This document shows, in pieces, positions 8,812 through 15,350 of a DNA stretch of 64,000 nucleotides. Position numbers and translations under genes: made by a program. The notes beneath the pieces are model-generated. The model had not been told where the DNA came from, did no database searches, and was given only the letters and a program-made list of their open reading frames with translations. Location: assembly GCA_031430595.1 (NCBI GenBank), contig JANPBU010000035.1, forward strand, positions 496,001 to 560,000. The letters run 5' to 3'. The first letter of the stretch is position 1; each line of letters begins with the position of its first letter. This stretch comes from JANNBN01 sp031430595. Lineage in GTDB: Bacteria > Actinomycetota > Acidimicrobiia > Acidimicrobiales > JANYDT01.

Positions 8812-9639
8812 TCACGCACCGCGCAGTTCGGTCGCTCGCGTCGTTGCTGCAGACACTGCATCGATGAAAGCAGCCCGTACCGCCCGGTCTTCGAGTGCTC
8901 GTAACCCCGCCGCAGTGGTTCCGCCCGGAGACGTTACGTTGGCCCTCAGCGTCGCAGCTTCCGTGGGCGAGCCAACGAGCAGCGTTGCCGCCCCCAACAA
9001 TGTATGCGCCACAAGGGTTGCTGCATCGTCGCGGGCTAAGCCCACCAAAACCCCGGCCTCGGTGAGTGCCTCGGCGACCAGAAAAACATAGGCCGGACCT
9101 GACCCAGATAAGCCAGTCACTGCGTCGAGTTGTGCTTCGGAAAATGTGCGAGCAATTCCAACGGCAGAGAGCAATTCGACGGCCCAAGCGACGTCGGCTG
9201 GTGCCGCAGATATTCCCCCGGCGACCCCTGAAACGCCTTTGCCAACGAGTGCAGGTGTGTTTGGCATCGAGCGAATCACGGCAATACCAGTCCCCAACGC
9301 AGCCTCAAGGGTTTGGGTGGTGACGCCGGCCGCGATTGACACAACACGAGAACCGGTTTCGAGCAAAGGCCGCAGTTCCTTACACGCATCTATCGCCTGA
9401 TACGGCTTCACGGCGAGCACCGCGTTTGTTGCCTGAACCCCACCGGGCGTAGCGAAGGCTTCGGCGAGTGAGGCGAACAGGGTGAGGCCAGGGAATCGCT
9501 CAACAAGTTGGTCTCGGCGAGGAGCGACCGGTTCGATGACTGCCACCGATGCAACCGCTGTGCCGTTCGTCAACAGCCCACCTATGAGCGCCTCGCCCAT
9601 GTTTCCGCCGCCAACAACCATCAGGTCAAACTGTTTCAT
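8812..9639 (-). CDS. proC: Pyrroline-5-carboxylate reductase
   Basis: 275 residues, full length. N-terminal Rossmann motif VVGGGNMGEALIGGLL binds NAD(P)H; AVKPY and MPNTPALVGKG follow; the C-terminal signature is GLSGSGPAYVFLVAEALTEAG, with NVTSPGGTTAAGL near the end. It catalyses the last step of proline synthesis, reducing pyrroline-5-carboxylate. It is the first gene of a two-gene unit with the SAM hydrolase. A palindromic stretch lies just upstream (9669-9729). Confidence 0.95.
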   Translation of the reverse strand: MKQFDLMVVGGGNMGEALIGGLLTNGTAVASVAVIEPVAPRRDQLVERFPGLTLFASLAEAFATPGGVQATNAVLAVKPYQAIDACKELRPLLETGSRVVSIAAGVTTQTLEAALGTGIAVIRSMPNTPALVGKGVSGVAGGISAAPADVAWAVELLSAVGIARTFSEAQLDAVTGLSGSGPAYVFLVAEALTEAGVLVGLARDDAATLVAHTLLGAATLLVGSPTEAATLRANVTSPGGTTAAGLRALEDRAVRAAFIDAVSAATTRATELRGA

Positions 9640-9668
9640 AGGCCGAGGTTACCGGCAGAAACAAAGAA

Positions 9669-9729
9669 ACCCGGCGTCAGCTAGCCGATTCGCACTTCCC
9701 CGAACGAATCGACCAGATCAACACCGGGT
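9669..9729. other. Nested inverted repeats upstream of proC
   Basis: The gap 9640-9904 (265 bp) between proC and the ybjN-like gene has no coding sequence I can support. It holds an outer pair ACCCGG (9669-9674) / CCGGGT (9724-9729) around an inner perfect 7-bp pair CGATTCG (9686-9692) / CGAATCG (9705-9711). A short GAGGC-GGAA-GCCTC hairpin lies near 9858-9871, where the upstream transcript would end. Could be a leader structure, an operator or a terminator remnant. Confidence 0.3.
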
Positions 9730-9904
9730 CTCTCTGTACTGAGAAGGTAGCGGTCGCCGGATCGCATAGCAAGGGGAGATGTTGATGATTTTGCAGTTTC
9801 CTGGGTGATTTTTTCGAAGCTATGTCCACCAGCCCAATAAGGCAGAACCAATCATTGAGGCGGAAGCCTCGTCGAGGCAGGGGTACTTCTTAACTCAGGA
9901 CAGC

Positions 9905-10366
9905 TCAACGAGTGAATTGTGTTGCGTAGCCAATTCGCATTGCCGTAGGAAACGTCTCTTCCGACACCTTGTACAACGTGCCGAGTATGCGATCAAGGTC
10001 GGCACCCGTGACATCATCAAGGGCTACCTGACCCATCAGATAGAGGGCATCCTCACCGCCAATGGCGAAAGCAACGCCATTCAGCCGCTGATTAACCCGA
10101 AGCACATACTCGTAGGTTTCCGCAACGTTTTCTTCAGGTGCTGGGCACACATACGTTTCAAACGACAGGTGACGTTCCTTAACCGTCAGCCAAACCGTGG
10201 TGAACAACTTCTCTTCGCCAATCATGCGAACATACCAACGGTGTGCGACCCCCAACTCGACGTCGGTAGCCACTTCAACATCAGCAAGTAGTGGATTTAC
10301 CTCTCGTTCGTTTTGCAGCCACTGATGAATCAGGGCGATCGCTTCAGTTTGCAACGACGTTGTCAT
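9905..10366 (-). CDS. YbjN-domain protein
   Basis: 153 residues matching the YbjN / type III chaperone-like fold: an N-terminal helix with IHQWLQNEREVNP, a middle strand region with RWYVRMIGEEKLFTTVWLTV, and the end QVALDDVTGADLDRILGTLY. In mycobacteria a YbjN-domain gene lies directly after mshA, and the same order is kept here (51 bp gap). No enzymatic residues are evident; the family is thought to act as a small protein-binding or chaperone-like module. No signal peptide. Confidence 0.75.
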   Translation of the reverse strand: MTTSLQTEAIALIHQWLQNEREVNPLLADVEVATDVELGVAHRWYVRMIGEEKLFTTVWLTVKERHLSFETYVCPAPEENVAETYEYVLRVNQRLNGVAFAIGGEDALYLMGQVALDDVTGADLDRILGTLYKVSEETFPTAMRIGYATQFTR

Positions 10367-10417
10367 ACCAATAGCCCATCACAAACAACCAGCCAACCGA
10401 CAAACCGCTGTGCCACA

Positions 10418-11701
10418 TCACCAGGTGCCGCAAGGCGACGGAACACGCGAGGCCAATTCGGTAAGCGCAGACCCCACTCGTTGAGCGGTCGCCGACCAAC
10501 TGTATCTTTGCGCTCGTGATGCCCCAGCCCCACCCATCGCCGCGGCCAATTCGGGATGAGAAAACAGCAGCCTAAGTTTGTCAGCGTATTCCTGCGGGTC
10601 ACGGTTTGGCATCAGCCATCCAGTCACGCCATCGTCAATAATCGTTTGTAGCCCGCCAACCGCAGAGGCAATGACCGGGGTTCCGCAGGCCGAGGCTTCG
10701 AGCGCCACTAACCCAAACGATTCGCTTCTACTCGGAACCAATACAACGTCAGCCGCCCGGTAAAACGTTGAGAGTAGGTAGTGCGGCTGTGGAGCGACCC
10801 AAATGATTTGTGACTCGATCCCACGGGTTCGCACCAGTTCATGAAGGTGCGCAAGTTCCTGGTCGCCACCGCGACCCGATGGGCCGCCCACAATCATCAA
10901 CGTGACATCAGGACGTTGCAACGCAGCAAGTGCCTCCACCGCGAGATCCGCCCCCTTCAAAGGTTGCAGCCTTCCAACAAACATCATGAGCGGCCCGCTA
11001 CTAAACGCACCGACACGCGCAGCCACCGCTTTCCGAGCCCCGGGCCGCGCCCCTGGCGAGAAAAAGGCTCGATGCACACCGAGCGGAATCTCGATAACCC
11101 GCTCGGGATTAGCGCCGTACAGGTGCACCAGTTGATCGGTTTCCACATCGCACGACGAACACACCAAATCGCTGCAACCAACAATAGATTCTTCAGCGCG
11201 CATACGAGATTCCGGTTCAGCATCGTTGCCGGCTGCCTTCACTTTGGCTAACGTATGAAACGTTGTGACCAGTGGAACCATCAACCGAAACTTCAGAATG
11301 ACACCAGCCTGACCAGAAAGCCAATAGTTCGCGTGCAGAACATCAGGAACAATTTGGTGCTCGGCAAGGTGGGCCGAAACAGCATCAGCAAACGCCGGAA
11401 CCAACGCCGGAAGATCTTCCTTTTCAACATGACGCAACGCTCCAGCCTGCACGTTGTGTACCCGAAAGCCGGGTTCAATATCGACGGTTCCGAGTTCGGT
11501 CGGCGAATTGGCTCGGGTGTACACATCGCACATCACGCCGGTACGGGCGAGCGAAGTGGCTAGCTCTCGCACGTACACGTTGAGACCACCGCCATCACCA
11601 ACTCCCGGTTGAGCAAGCGGAGAGGTATGCATGCAAAGCACAACAATCCGGAGCCCGCGACGAACCGGGACCGCTTCCAAGACAGTTTCCATTCTGCACA
11701 A
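10418..11701 (-). CDS. mshA: D-inositol-3-phosphate glycosyltransferase (mycothiol synthesis)
   Basis: 427 residues, GT-B fold, GT4 family. N-terminal glycine-rich loop in QPGVGDGGGLNVYVRELA; the middle has HANYWLSG and the MshA-typical VTTFHTLAKVK; the C-terminal UDP-sugar site has the EX7E motif in SESFGLVALEA. The enzyme joins N-acetylglucosamine from UDP-GlcNAc to inositol-3-phosphate, the first step of mycothiol synthesis. Start: ATG 11701 or the ATG at 11692. It lies 12 bp after the HTH gene and before the ybjN-like gene on one strand, so all are probably co-transcribed. Confidence 0.93.
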   Translation of the reverse strand: MCRMETVLEAVPVRRGLRIVVLCMHTSPLAQPGVGDGGGLNVYVRELATSLARTGVMCDVYTRANSPTELGTVDIEPGFRVHNVQAGALRHVEKEDLPALVPAFADAVSAHLAEHQIVPDVLHANYWLSGQAGVILKFRLMVPLVTTFHTLAKVKAAGNDAEPESRMRAEESIVGCSDLVCSSCDVETDQLVHLYGANPERVIEIPLGVHRAFFSPGARPGARKAVAARVGAFSSGPLMMFVGRLQPLKGADLAVEALAALQRPDVTLMIVGGPSGRGGDQELAHLHELVRTRGIESQIIWVAPQPHYLLSTFYRAADVVLVPSRSESFGLVALEASACGTPVIASAVGGLQTIIDDGVTGWLMPNRDPQEYADKLRLLFSHPELAAAMGGAGASRAQRYSWSATAQRVGSALTELASRVPSPCGTW

Positions 11702-11713
11702 GTAACCAGACGG

Positions 11714-12106
11714 TCAGCTTGCTTCTTCCCGTGTTGGCGAATTTACCGGTTTCAGCAGCATATTTTCGGTTTGAAACGACCTGTACACCTGAACAAGAGC
11801 TCGTTTTTGTGGTTCTGAAAGCGACTCTTCGTCCCAAATCGCCTTTTCAAGATCTGCAGTATCGCGCCGCTCGTCGAGGATGCCTGCCTGCACGTAAAGG
11901 GTCTCGGCCGATATGCGCAGCGCTTTCGCGAGTTGTTGCAAAATTTCGGCGCTCGGCCGACGTAGCCCGCGCTCTATCTGGCTCAGATATGGATTCGAAA
12001 TCTGGGCCATGTCGCTGAGTTTCCGCAGTGAAAGCCGGGCGACGCGACGCTGATCACGAATAAATTCACCCAAAAGAAGGGGGCGATCCGAGTCGTGACC
12101 TGTCAC
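11714..12106 (-). CDS. XRE-family HTH transcriptional regulator
   Basis: 130 residues. An N-terminal helix-turn-helix of the XRE/Cro type spans about 10-66: LGEFIRDQRRVARLSLRKLS, then NPYLSQIERGLRRPSAEILQ and ALRIS. A charged C-terminal helical tail (about 75-130) could mediate dimerisation or binding of a partner. The start overlaps the stop of the rsiG homologue (ATGA), and mshA begins 12 bp downstream, so it may control its own operon. Ligand or partner unknown. Confidence 0.85.
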   Translation of the reverse strand: MTGHDSDRPLLLGEFIRDQRRVARLSLRKLSDMAQISNPYLSQIERGLRRPSAEILQQLAKALRISAETLYVQAGILDERRDTADLEKAIWDEESLSEPQKRALVQVYRSFQTENMLLKPVNSPTREEAS

Positions 12107-12639
12107 CGAAGCAGGCCCTCGACGGATGCTTCACCAGTTTTGTAGCGACGAACCACTTCGCCCTGAAGACGGTCGAGGAGGTCGTGTAACTTGCGTCGTT
12201 CGCCGCTCACATCGCGTTCAAGCTCGGAGAGACTGTCGGTCAGCGAATACAAAACCTCTTGGTCGAGTTCGGTAACTTCGGCAATGTCTCGGCCACCCAT
12301 GGCCAGATCGGCTCGATGCCCTGCCCATGTGGTTTGCAGATCACCCGGTTCGGTGTTTACCAGGCGACCCGACGCAATATTCGGACGTTGCGAGTGGTCT
12401 GCCAAAATTGCGGTGAGCGACTCGACGAGGGTTCGGTCATCGATACCAGACCCGCCTCGCACAGCCAGTTCGTTGCCAATAATGTCGAGTCGAGCCTGAA
12501 TGAGACGCCGCAGGAATGAGGCAGCATCTTCAAGTACCTGAACATCGCCACGAGCCGAACGAACGTCGGGCATGGCCCATAACTCAAGACCGTCAAGAAA
12601 CGACGGGTTAAGAACTCGGTCGAGGTTCCGATTTGCCAT
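12103..12639 (-). CDS. rsiG: RsiG-type c-di-GMP-binding anti-sigma homologue
   Basis: 178 residues, mostly helical. The RsiG signature E-x3-S-x2-R-x3-Q-x3-D is present exactly once at E37, S41, R44, Q48, D52, and again at E141, S145, R148, H152, D156 with His replacing Gln. In Streptomyces RsiG the motif occurs on both helices of an antiparallel coiled coil, which binds c-di-GMP and holds the sigma factor WhiG inactive. Between them lies a loop (about 90-125) with basic and acidic patches. No WhiG-like gene is in the window. Overlaps the HTH gene by 4 bp. The function is inferred from the motif; partner unknown. Confidence 0.75.
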   Translation of the reverse strand: MANRNLDRVLNPSFLDGLELWAMPDVRSARGDVQVLEDAASFLRRLIQARLDIIGNELAVRGGSGIDDRTLVESLTAILADHSQRPNIASGRLVNTEPGDLQTTWAGHRADLAMGGRDIAEVTELDQEVLYSLTDSLSELERDVSGERRKLHDLLDRLQGEVVRRYKTGEASVEGLLR

Positions 12640-12667
12640 ATCGCTACCCTACCCCGGCTACCGTGAG

Positions 12668-12745
12668 GCGCCGCTCAGCCGCCGCTCAGCCGGCCGCTCA
12701 GCCGCCGCTCAGCCGGCCGCTTAGCCCCCACTCAGCCCCCGCTTA
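12668..12745. repeat. GC-rich tandem array (alternating 11/12-bp units) at the moaD 3' end
   Basis: Units built on GCCGCTCAGCC repeat with CTCAGC (or CTTAGC/CTTACC) at 12674, 12685, 12697, 12708, 12720, 12731 and about 12742, spaced 11 or 12 bp. On the minus strand the unit reads GCGG(C)CGGCTGA. The first unit is the last codons of moaD (Gly-Gly-stop), and later units copy this 3' end. It fills the gap between moaD and rsiG. Confidence 0.8.
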
Positions 12746-13016
12746 CCGGAGGCAGAATTGCAACCTCTGACTGAGAGGTAACCGACATCGATCGATCGGT
12801 GGGCTCACCGTCAAGCCACACTTTCGAATGACTAAGTACCTTCGCAAAATGGTCACCAAAGCGAGCAACCGCTTCGTCGAGGACTTCACCTACTGAAGCC
12901 GCCTCGATTTCGACACGTTTGGTTCCAGCAGCCTCGCGAGCACCTGCGAACATCAGCAACGTAGCCACGCATTCGACAGTAGCGCCAAACCGTGTCGCCA
13001 CCGCCCACCACTCCAT
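12732..13016 (-). CDS. moaD: MoaD/ThiS-family sulfur-carrier protein
   Basis: 94 residues from ATG 13016; a GTG at 12968 would give 78 residues starting next to LLMFAGAREAAGT, which is the usual N-terminus, and leaves room for a divergent promoter. Beta-grasp fold; ends in PPVSGG, the Gly-Gly tail that is adenylated and thiocarboxylated in molybdopterin synthesis. The small subunit MoaD is favoured over ThiS because of length and the GAREAAG motif. No other Moco synthesis gene is adjacent, although fdhD lies at 27.9 kb. The stop codon is the first copy of the tandem array. Confidence 0.8.
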   Translation of the reverse strand: MEWWAVATRFGATVECVATLLMFAGAREAAGTKRVEIEAASVGEVLDEAVARFGDHFAKVLSHSKVWLDGEPTDRSMSVTSQSEVAILPPVSGG

Positions 13017-13029
13017 GGTTCACTTGGTA

Positions 13030-13680
13030 ATGCTTGTTCTTCCCCAACAACCATGCGTTTTGGTTATTCGACACGGTCTGACGTTCTGGAATGCTGAGCA
13101 CCGCTGGCAGGGTCGTGCCGACATCGACCTTCATCCCGATGGCATCGAACAGGCGAAAGACGCCGCCGAACGTTTGACCGGTGTGCGGATTCATCAAGTG
13201 ATTTCTTCGAACTTGATTCGAGCACAACGTACGGCTGAAATCTTGCAGGGTTCGTTAGTAATGACCGAGTCCGACCTGCTCATCGACGACCGATTCGCCG
13301 AACGCGATATCGGTCAATGGTCCGGCTTAGTTACCGACGAAATCGAAGCTCAATGGCCCGGGCGACTAAATCAATGGCGGCGAGGCGAAGCTGAGGTACC
13401 GGGCGGGGAAAAGGAATCTGCCATGGCTGCCCGGGTGATGGACGGCCTCAGGTCAACGCTTACTTCTATAAGTGCACAGTTGATACCGGTTGCCGTTGTT
13501 GTTAGCCATGGCGGCGTGATGCGAACGCTCGACCGGTTAACACGCGCCTCTGAACGCAACGTTCACAATCTCGATGGGCGCTGGTACTCACTCGTAGGTG
13601 ATGAAATTGTTCCAGGGGAAGTGGTTCGTTTGGCTGAGCGACGAGAAGAAGAAGGCGGTACTAGTGGCATCGTCCTATAG
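13030..13680 (+). CDS. Histidine phosphatase (phosphoglycerate mutase-like)
   Basis: About 216 residues from ATG 13030 (ATG 13015 is the alternative; a frame reaching 12919 runs antisense to moaD). The phosphohistidine motif is VIRHGLTFWNAEHRWQGRAD; the second catalytic His lies in VVVSHGGVMRTL; substrate-side Arg and Glu in IRAQRTAEIL and ERDIGQWSG. The superfamily includes phosphoglycerate mutases, alpha-ribazole and other phosphatases; substrate cannot be assigned. Upstream 41 bp from the metalloprotein gene on the same strand, likely co-transcribed. Confidence 0.85.
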   Translation: MLVLPQQPCVLVIRHGLTFWNAEHRWQGRADIDLHPDGIEQAKDAAERLTGVRIHQVISSNLIRAQRTAEILQGSLVMTESDLLIDDRFAERDIGQWSGLVTDEIEAQWPGRLNQWRRGEAEVPGGEKESAMAARVMDGLRSTLTSISAQLIPVAVVVSHGGVMRTLDRLTRASERNVHNLDGRWYSLVGDEIVPGEVVRLAERREEEGGTSGIVL

Positions 13681-13720
13681 GCGGCGCAACACAACACGGC
13701 CTGCAACTCGAACGACAGAG

Positions 13721-14275
13721 ATGGTGTCGACCGACGTTCAGGTGATTCGTTCATCAAAACGTAAGAAAACTATAAGCGCGCGTTATGTTGACGGTATTTT
13801 GGAAGTAACCATTCCAGCGTGGCTAACCAAAGCGCAAGAACGCGAATGGGTCGAAACCATGTCGGCTCGTTACAAACGGTCGAATCGAAACACCGACGAA
13901 GACTTAGTGGCCCGAACGGCCGAACTCTGCAGTTTGTACCGACTACCAAAACCAGCGTCGGTTCGGTGGACCGGCGAACTGAAATCGCGTTGGGGTTCAT
14001 GTACCCCAACCACCGGTGCCATCAGAGTCAACGGAAAACTCAACAAAGCGCCAAGCTGGGTCGTCGACTACGTACTTGTTCACGAATTGGCTCATCTGGT
14101 TCACGCCGACCACTCACCCCAATTTTGGGAAGTATGTCGAAGGTACCCAAAAACCGAACGAGCGATTGGGTTTCTCATGGGAATGGGTCTTGCGGAGAAC
14201 GACGGCGATACCGCAACAGATGAAGATGGCCCGATTGATGAACTACCCGACTTCGGACAGGTTGGCCTGTTTTAA
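13721..14275 (+). CDS. YgjP-like metallopeptidase-domain protein (DUF45)
   Basis: 184 residues from ATG 13721, preceded by ACAGAG; a longer frame to 13598 overlaps the phosphatase gene. The zinc site HELAH is followed by a third His in HADHSPQFW, the YgjP/DUF45 pattern. Upstream, LKSRWGSCTPTTGAIRVNGKL is also typical. Members resemble M48 or SprT-like peptidases and are often next to nuclease or helicase genes. Ends with an acidic tail (DGDTATDEDGPIDELPD). Substrate unknown. Confidence 0.85.
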   Translation: MVSTDVQVIRSSKRKKTISARYVDGILEVTIPAWLTKAQEREWVETMSARYKRSNRNTDEDLVARTAELCSLYRLPKPASVRWTGELKSRWGSCTPTTGAIRVNGKLNKAPSWVVDYVLVHELAHLVHADHSPQFWEVCRRYPKTERAIGFLMGMGLAENDGDTATDEDGPIDELPDFGQVGLF

Positions 14276-14344
14276 TCGAACCGTCATCAAAGCCCCTCGG
14301 GTGGATACTTTTCTACCGAGCGGCCTGGCGTCGATGAGCAAAAC

Positions 14345-14521
14345 CTACCGGTGTTCGACGCACTGCGAAACGAGGGGGTCAACGGTCACCAGATTCGCAA
14401 TGTCGTCTCCGCACACCACGCATATGGCATAGGTGCCGGCTTCGAGGGCCGCAACAGCCTGTTCTACCGCAGCGATATCTGCTTCGCTTTGTTCAAGGTT
14501 GGCCAGCGTGAAACTCGTCAT
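14345..14521 (-). CDS. Mini TraR/DksA-type zinc-finger protein
   Basis: 58 residues from ATG 14521, whose A of the start overlaps the nei2 stop (ATGA); the frame runs upstream inside nei2 but adds nothing family-like. A helix (about 3-28, ANLEQSEADIAAVEQAVAAL) precedes CVVC, then 17 residues and C-x2-H, a TraR/DksA-like finger with His in place of the fourth Cys. TraR/DksA proteins act in the RNA polymerase secondary channel; this short form lacks the long coiled-coil arms, so activity is uncertain. Translationally coupled to nei2. Confidence 0.65.
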   Translation of the reverse strand: MTSFTLANLEQSEADIAAVEQAVAALEAGTYAICVVCGDDIANLVTVDPLVSQCVEHR

Positions 14522-15336
14522 GGTAACGATCGTACTGGCTGACACGTTGGGCACCAGTAGGCCATGCGGGCCTGATCACCCTGGGCCTTGTTCGCAATCA
14601 ACGTTGCGCAGGTCACGCAAGGCTTACCCGCTCGGCGGTAGACCCACGTCACTCCTAAACCGCCGGTCGGGCCATGGGGATCGACCCCAAAGGTTCGAGC
14701 TACCGGCGTGCCGAGATTTGCTTTCATCAACTGTTCCGCGGCCAACAACAGGTTTGTCAGAGTCAAATCATCAATTGCCCCAACAGGTGTCCAAGGTGAA
14801 AGCCCCTGCACAAAGAGTGACTCGCACCGATAAATATTCCCGATCCCAGCAACGATTCGCTGATCAAGTAGCACTTCACCGAGCGCCCTCAAGCCCTTAT
14901 CGCCTCGTGAACGTGCCCGTTGTACCGCCCGAGCAACCTCAAAAGGATCGGCCAAGATATCGGGCCCGAGGTGGCCAATCGCATCGTGAGCTTCCGTCAG
15001 TAGGTCAATAATTGGTGCGTTAAAGCACACCGCCAAACGGTCACCGGCCTCAATGATCAGACGCGCTTGACGCCGTGGGCGCCGCCACGTGTCAGCCGCT
15101 GAATACACATGCCAACTTCCTGTCATTCGCATGTGGGTTCGAAGAATCAAACGAGGTGAACCGTCAAACGTCATCAACAGATGCTTTCCAACGGCATCGA
15201 CGGCATCGAAGGTTCGCCCGGTCAAACGGTCAATACACAACTGAGGAAGCACAGACTGTGCCGACGTAACGACGCGCCCACCCATCCATTTTCTGATGCT
15301 CGCCGCGGTTCGAAAAATAGTGTCGCCTTCAGGCAT
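14518..15336 (-). CDS. nei2: Fpg/Nei-family DNA glycosylase (Nei2-like)
   Basis: 272 residues. The N-terminus MPEGDTIF gives catalytic Pro2 and Glu3; the helix-two-turn-helix region has LDQRIVAGIGNIYRCE; the C-terminal zinc finger is CVTCATLI...CPTC. The enzyme removes oxidised pyrimidines and cuts the abasic site by beta/delta elimination. It starts 14 bp after lhr on the same strand; this lhr-nei pairing is also found in mycobacteria and points to a joint repair role. Confidence 0.92.
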   Translation of the reverse strand: MPEGDTIFRTAASIRKWMGGRVVTSAQSVLPQLCIDRLTGRTFDAVDAVGKHLLMTFDGSPRLILRTHMRMTGSWHVYSAADTWRRPRRQARLIIEAGDRLAVCFNAPIIDLLTEAHDAIGHLGPDILADPFEVARAVQRARSRGDKGLRALGEVLLDQRIVAGIGNIYRCESLFVQGLSPWTPVGAIDDLTLTNLLLAAEQLMKANLGTPVARTFGVDPHGPTGGLGVTWVYRRAGKPCVTCATLIANKAQGDQARMAYWCPTCQPVRSLP

Positions 15337-15350
15337 CTCGTTTTGTACCC

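Noticed and set aside
12668..12745. Possible CRISPR-like repeats
   Set aside because: Units of 11-12 bp without unique spacers; a tandem array, not CRISPR, and no cas gene nearby.
14297..14321. CTCGG...CCGAG hairpin between the YgjP-like and mini TraR genes
   Set aside because: Imperfect stem with a long loop and no clean T-tract; too weak to call.
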